From NCBI GenBank assembly GCA_015491135.1, contig WFWK01000020.1, positions 1 to 6,609 of the forward strand: DNA of 6,609 nucleotides, read 5' to 3'. The translations under genes and the position numbers were made by a program. Position 1 is the first letter of the stretch, and every line of letters starts with the position of its first letter. A model generated the notes under the pieces. The model was given only the letters and a program-made list of their open reading frames with translations, was not told where the DNA came from and made no database searches. This DNA comes from Patescibacteria group bacterium (GTDB lineage Bacteria; Patescibacteriota; Minisyncoccia; Phycocordibacterales; UBA2100). This document shows, in pieces, positions 5,546 to 6,609 of the stretch.

Positions 5546-6609
5546 CTACTGCGCCGGAGCGGGAACCAGATTTCCCTTATAAGAAGCCGGTGGAGCGTTT
5601 TTTGAGAAAACTCCCGTGCAATACTGGAATCCATTTGTGGGGTCAACACCTGTAAAAGTTACGGAATCACCCGAGAACTTCAAAAGAACCACCGCCTGCG
5701 GTTGCTGACCTTGATCTGCTCCCGGAAAAATTGCGATGGTGCCGGTGTTGCTAACCACCGACCAAGAGTTTGCTCCCGTTTTTGAAAATTGATACTCGCT
5801 TCCGGTTTGCGATGCGGGAAGCAGTTTTACTCGCATATCCTCATCACTCTTTTCAAGAATTTGAAATGAGTCAAACCCGCAAGCAGGACCATACCAAAGA
5901 TCTCTCTCTGCATTTCGCCCTATCTTAAGCCAACCTTCAAGTGAATTTTTATTTTGATCATCTTTTTTTCCATCTTCAGGAATTATAGGATCACCGTCTG
6001 TGCCTTTTTGCGTACCGTCATCTCCTCCTTTATCAATGCCGTCTTCATCAAAAGATATACACTCACAAGACGGTGGGAACATTTTCTTTCTCATTTGTTT
6101 GCTGGCCCCATTCCAAATCTCCCAATCACAAATTTGATTTTTACCTTTACATGCAACTCCGTTTTCACATTCCTCACCTAAAGCTGGGTTCAATTTCCCG
6201 TCACCGCAATACTCCTCTGAGATAAACGGCTTGACTTCTTCTTTGACTATCTTCTCTTTCTTTTTCACAACCACTTCCAGAGGCGCGATTTTGATTTCAG
6301 ATACCGCTGTTTTGTAATTTTCATCAACCAAAGCTGGTTTGGACCATTTTTGCGTATCAACCGAGAAAACCGAATAGTACACACCGCCGTCTTTGCTTGC
6401 CCAAACCGAAATTGCTTGCTTGTCATCTGCAGAGTAAAGCGCGGTTACATCAAAATATTGTGAGGAAGTTGCTATCGCCTTTTGCAACAGCACATCATCA
6501 AGTTGCCCTTCTGTATTTTGCGCCAATAAATACAGTAAAGAGTCTTTTGCACTCAATCTTGCAAATTTGTATCCTGTGTAGTCTTTTTTTGTATCTTGTT
6601 TTGTGTTAA
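5546..6609 (-). CDS. Secreted/surface protein with Cys-rich CGDG motif and Asp/Gly-rich linker, N-terminus beyond right edge
   Basis: The frame is open through the window edge: upstream of the TTG at 6556 it continues with 17 more codons (ending DYTGYKFAR) to 6607, so this is the C-terminal 353 residues of a longer protein. A segment at 6341-6415 (AISVWASKDGGVYYSV, then KWSKP) resembles sialidase/BNR-type repeats of beta-propellers. A Lys/Glu/Val spacer follows. Then comes a Cys-rich block at 6059-6208 with EYCGDGKLNPALGEECENG, six cysteines in all, like the CGDG...GEECD repeats of extracellular Myxococcus-type cysteine-rich modules. A hydrophilic Asp/Gly/Lys linker (5945-6046) follows, reminiscent of calcium-binding spacers. 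The last 130 residues form a probable beta-rich domain with two cysteines (YGPACGFD and QYCTGVFS) that could pair. No membrane helix is visible, so it is probably exported by an N-terminal signal outside the window. It ends in TAG. The exact function is unknown. Confidence 0.78.
   Translation of the reverse strand, partial: NTKQDTKKDYTGYKFARLSAKDSLLYLLAQNTEGQLDDVLLQKAIATSSQYFDVTALYSADDKQAISVWASKDGGVYYSVFSVDTQKWSKPALVDENYKTAVSEIKIAPLEVVVKKKEKIVKEEVKPFISEEYCGDGKLNPALGEECENGVACKGKNQICDWEIWNGASKQMRKKMFPPSCECISFDEDGIDKGGDDGTQKGTDGDPIIPEDGKKDDQNKNSLEGWLKIGRNAERDLWYGPACGFDSFQILEKSDEDMRVKLLPASQTGSEYQFSKTGANSWSVVSNTGTIAIFPGADQGQQPQAVVLLKFSGDSVTFTGVDPTNGFQYCTGVFSKNAPPASYKGNLVPAPAQ

Noticed and set aside
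6554..6556. TTG at 6556 as the start of the surface protein
   Set aside because: The same frame is open for 17 more codons to the window edge, and the sequence before the TTG still looks like protein, so the gene is simply cut.
1..6609. Alternative genetic code (UGA recoded)
   Set aside because: No in-frame TGA occurs in any gene. All visible stops are TAA or TAG, so there is no positive evidence for recoding, and seven stops are too few to prove the opposite.

Overview
The window reads as a piece of a bacterial chromosome, most likely from the Candidate Phyla Radiation (Patescibacteria). That placement is an inference. It rests on AT-rich DNA, tight gene packing, short versions of housekeeping proteins (a 238-residue PheS, a PheT without its tRNA-binding insert, a 192-residue EF-Ts), almost no Shine-Dalgarno sequences, and tRNA genes without encoded CCA. 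Every visible stop is TAA or TAG and no gene has an in-frame TGA, so the window does not show whether UGA is recoded.

Almost everything lies on the minus strand. Reading down it from the right edge, there is first a secreted or surface protein cut by the window (5546-6609). It combines a sialidase-repeat-like segment, a Cys-rich CGDG motif and an Asp/Gly linker. A tRNA-Ala(GGC) gene (5441-5513) follows on the plus strand. Next comes a translation unit of rpsB (S2), tsf (EF-Ts) and a small unrecognised membrane protein (3602-5300). It is driven by an extended -10 promoter with a structured leader. tRNA-Thr(TGT) follows (3444-3516). Just 20 nt downstream of it is a processive-type family 2 glycosyltransferase (2173-3423), itself 12 nt upstream of a membrane-anchored thioredoxin-fold protein (1330-2160). 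Finally pheS (553-1269) and the start of pheT (1-551) are separated by 1 nt; pheT runs off the left edge.

The translation genes cover decoding (two tRNAs), charging (PheRS), the small subunit (S2) and elongation (EF-Tu recycling). The glycosyltransferase/thioredoxin pair and the surface protein concern the cell envelope. I see no phage, CRISPR, transposon or defence genes, and no clear new system. The points most worth a second look are the PheRS that appears to have lost accessory domains from both subunits, the rpsB leader with two mutually exclusive hairpins, and the redox protein paired with the glycosyltransferase.
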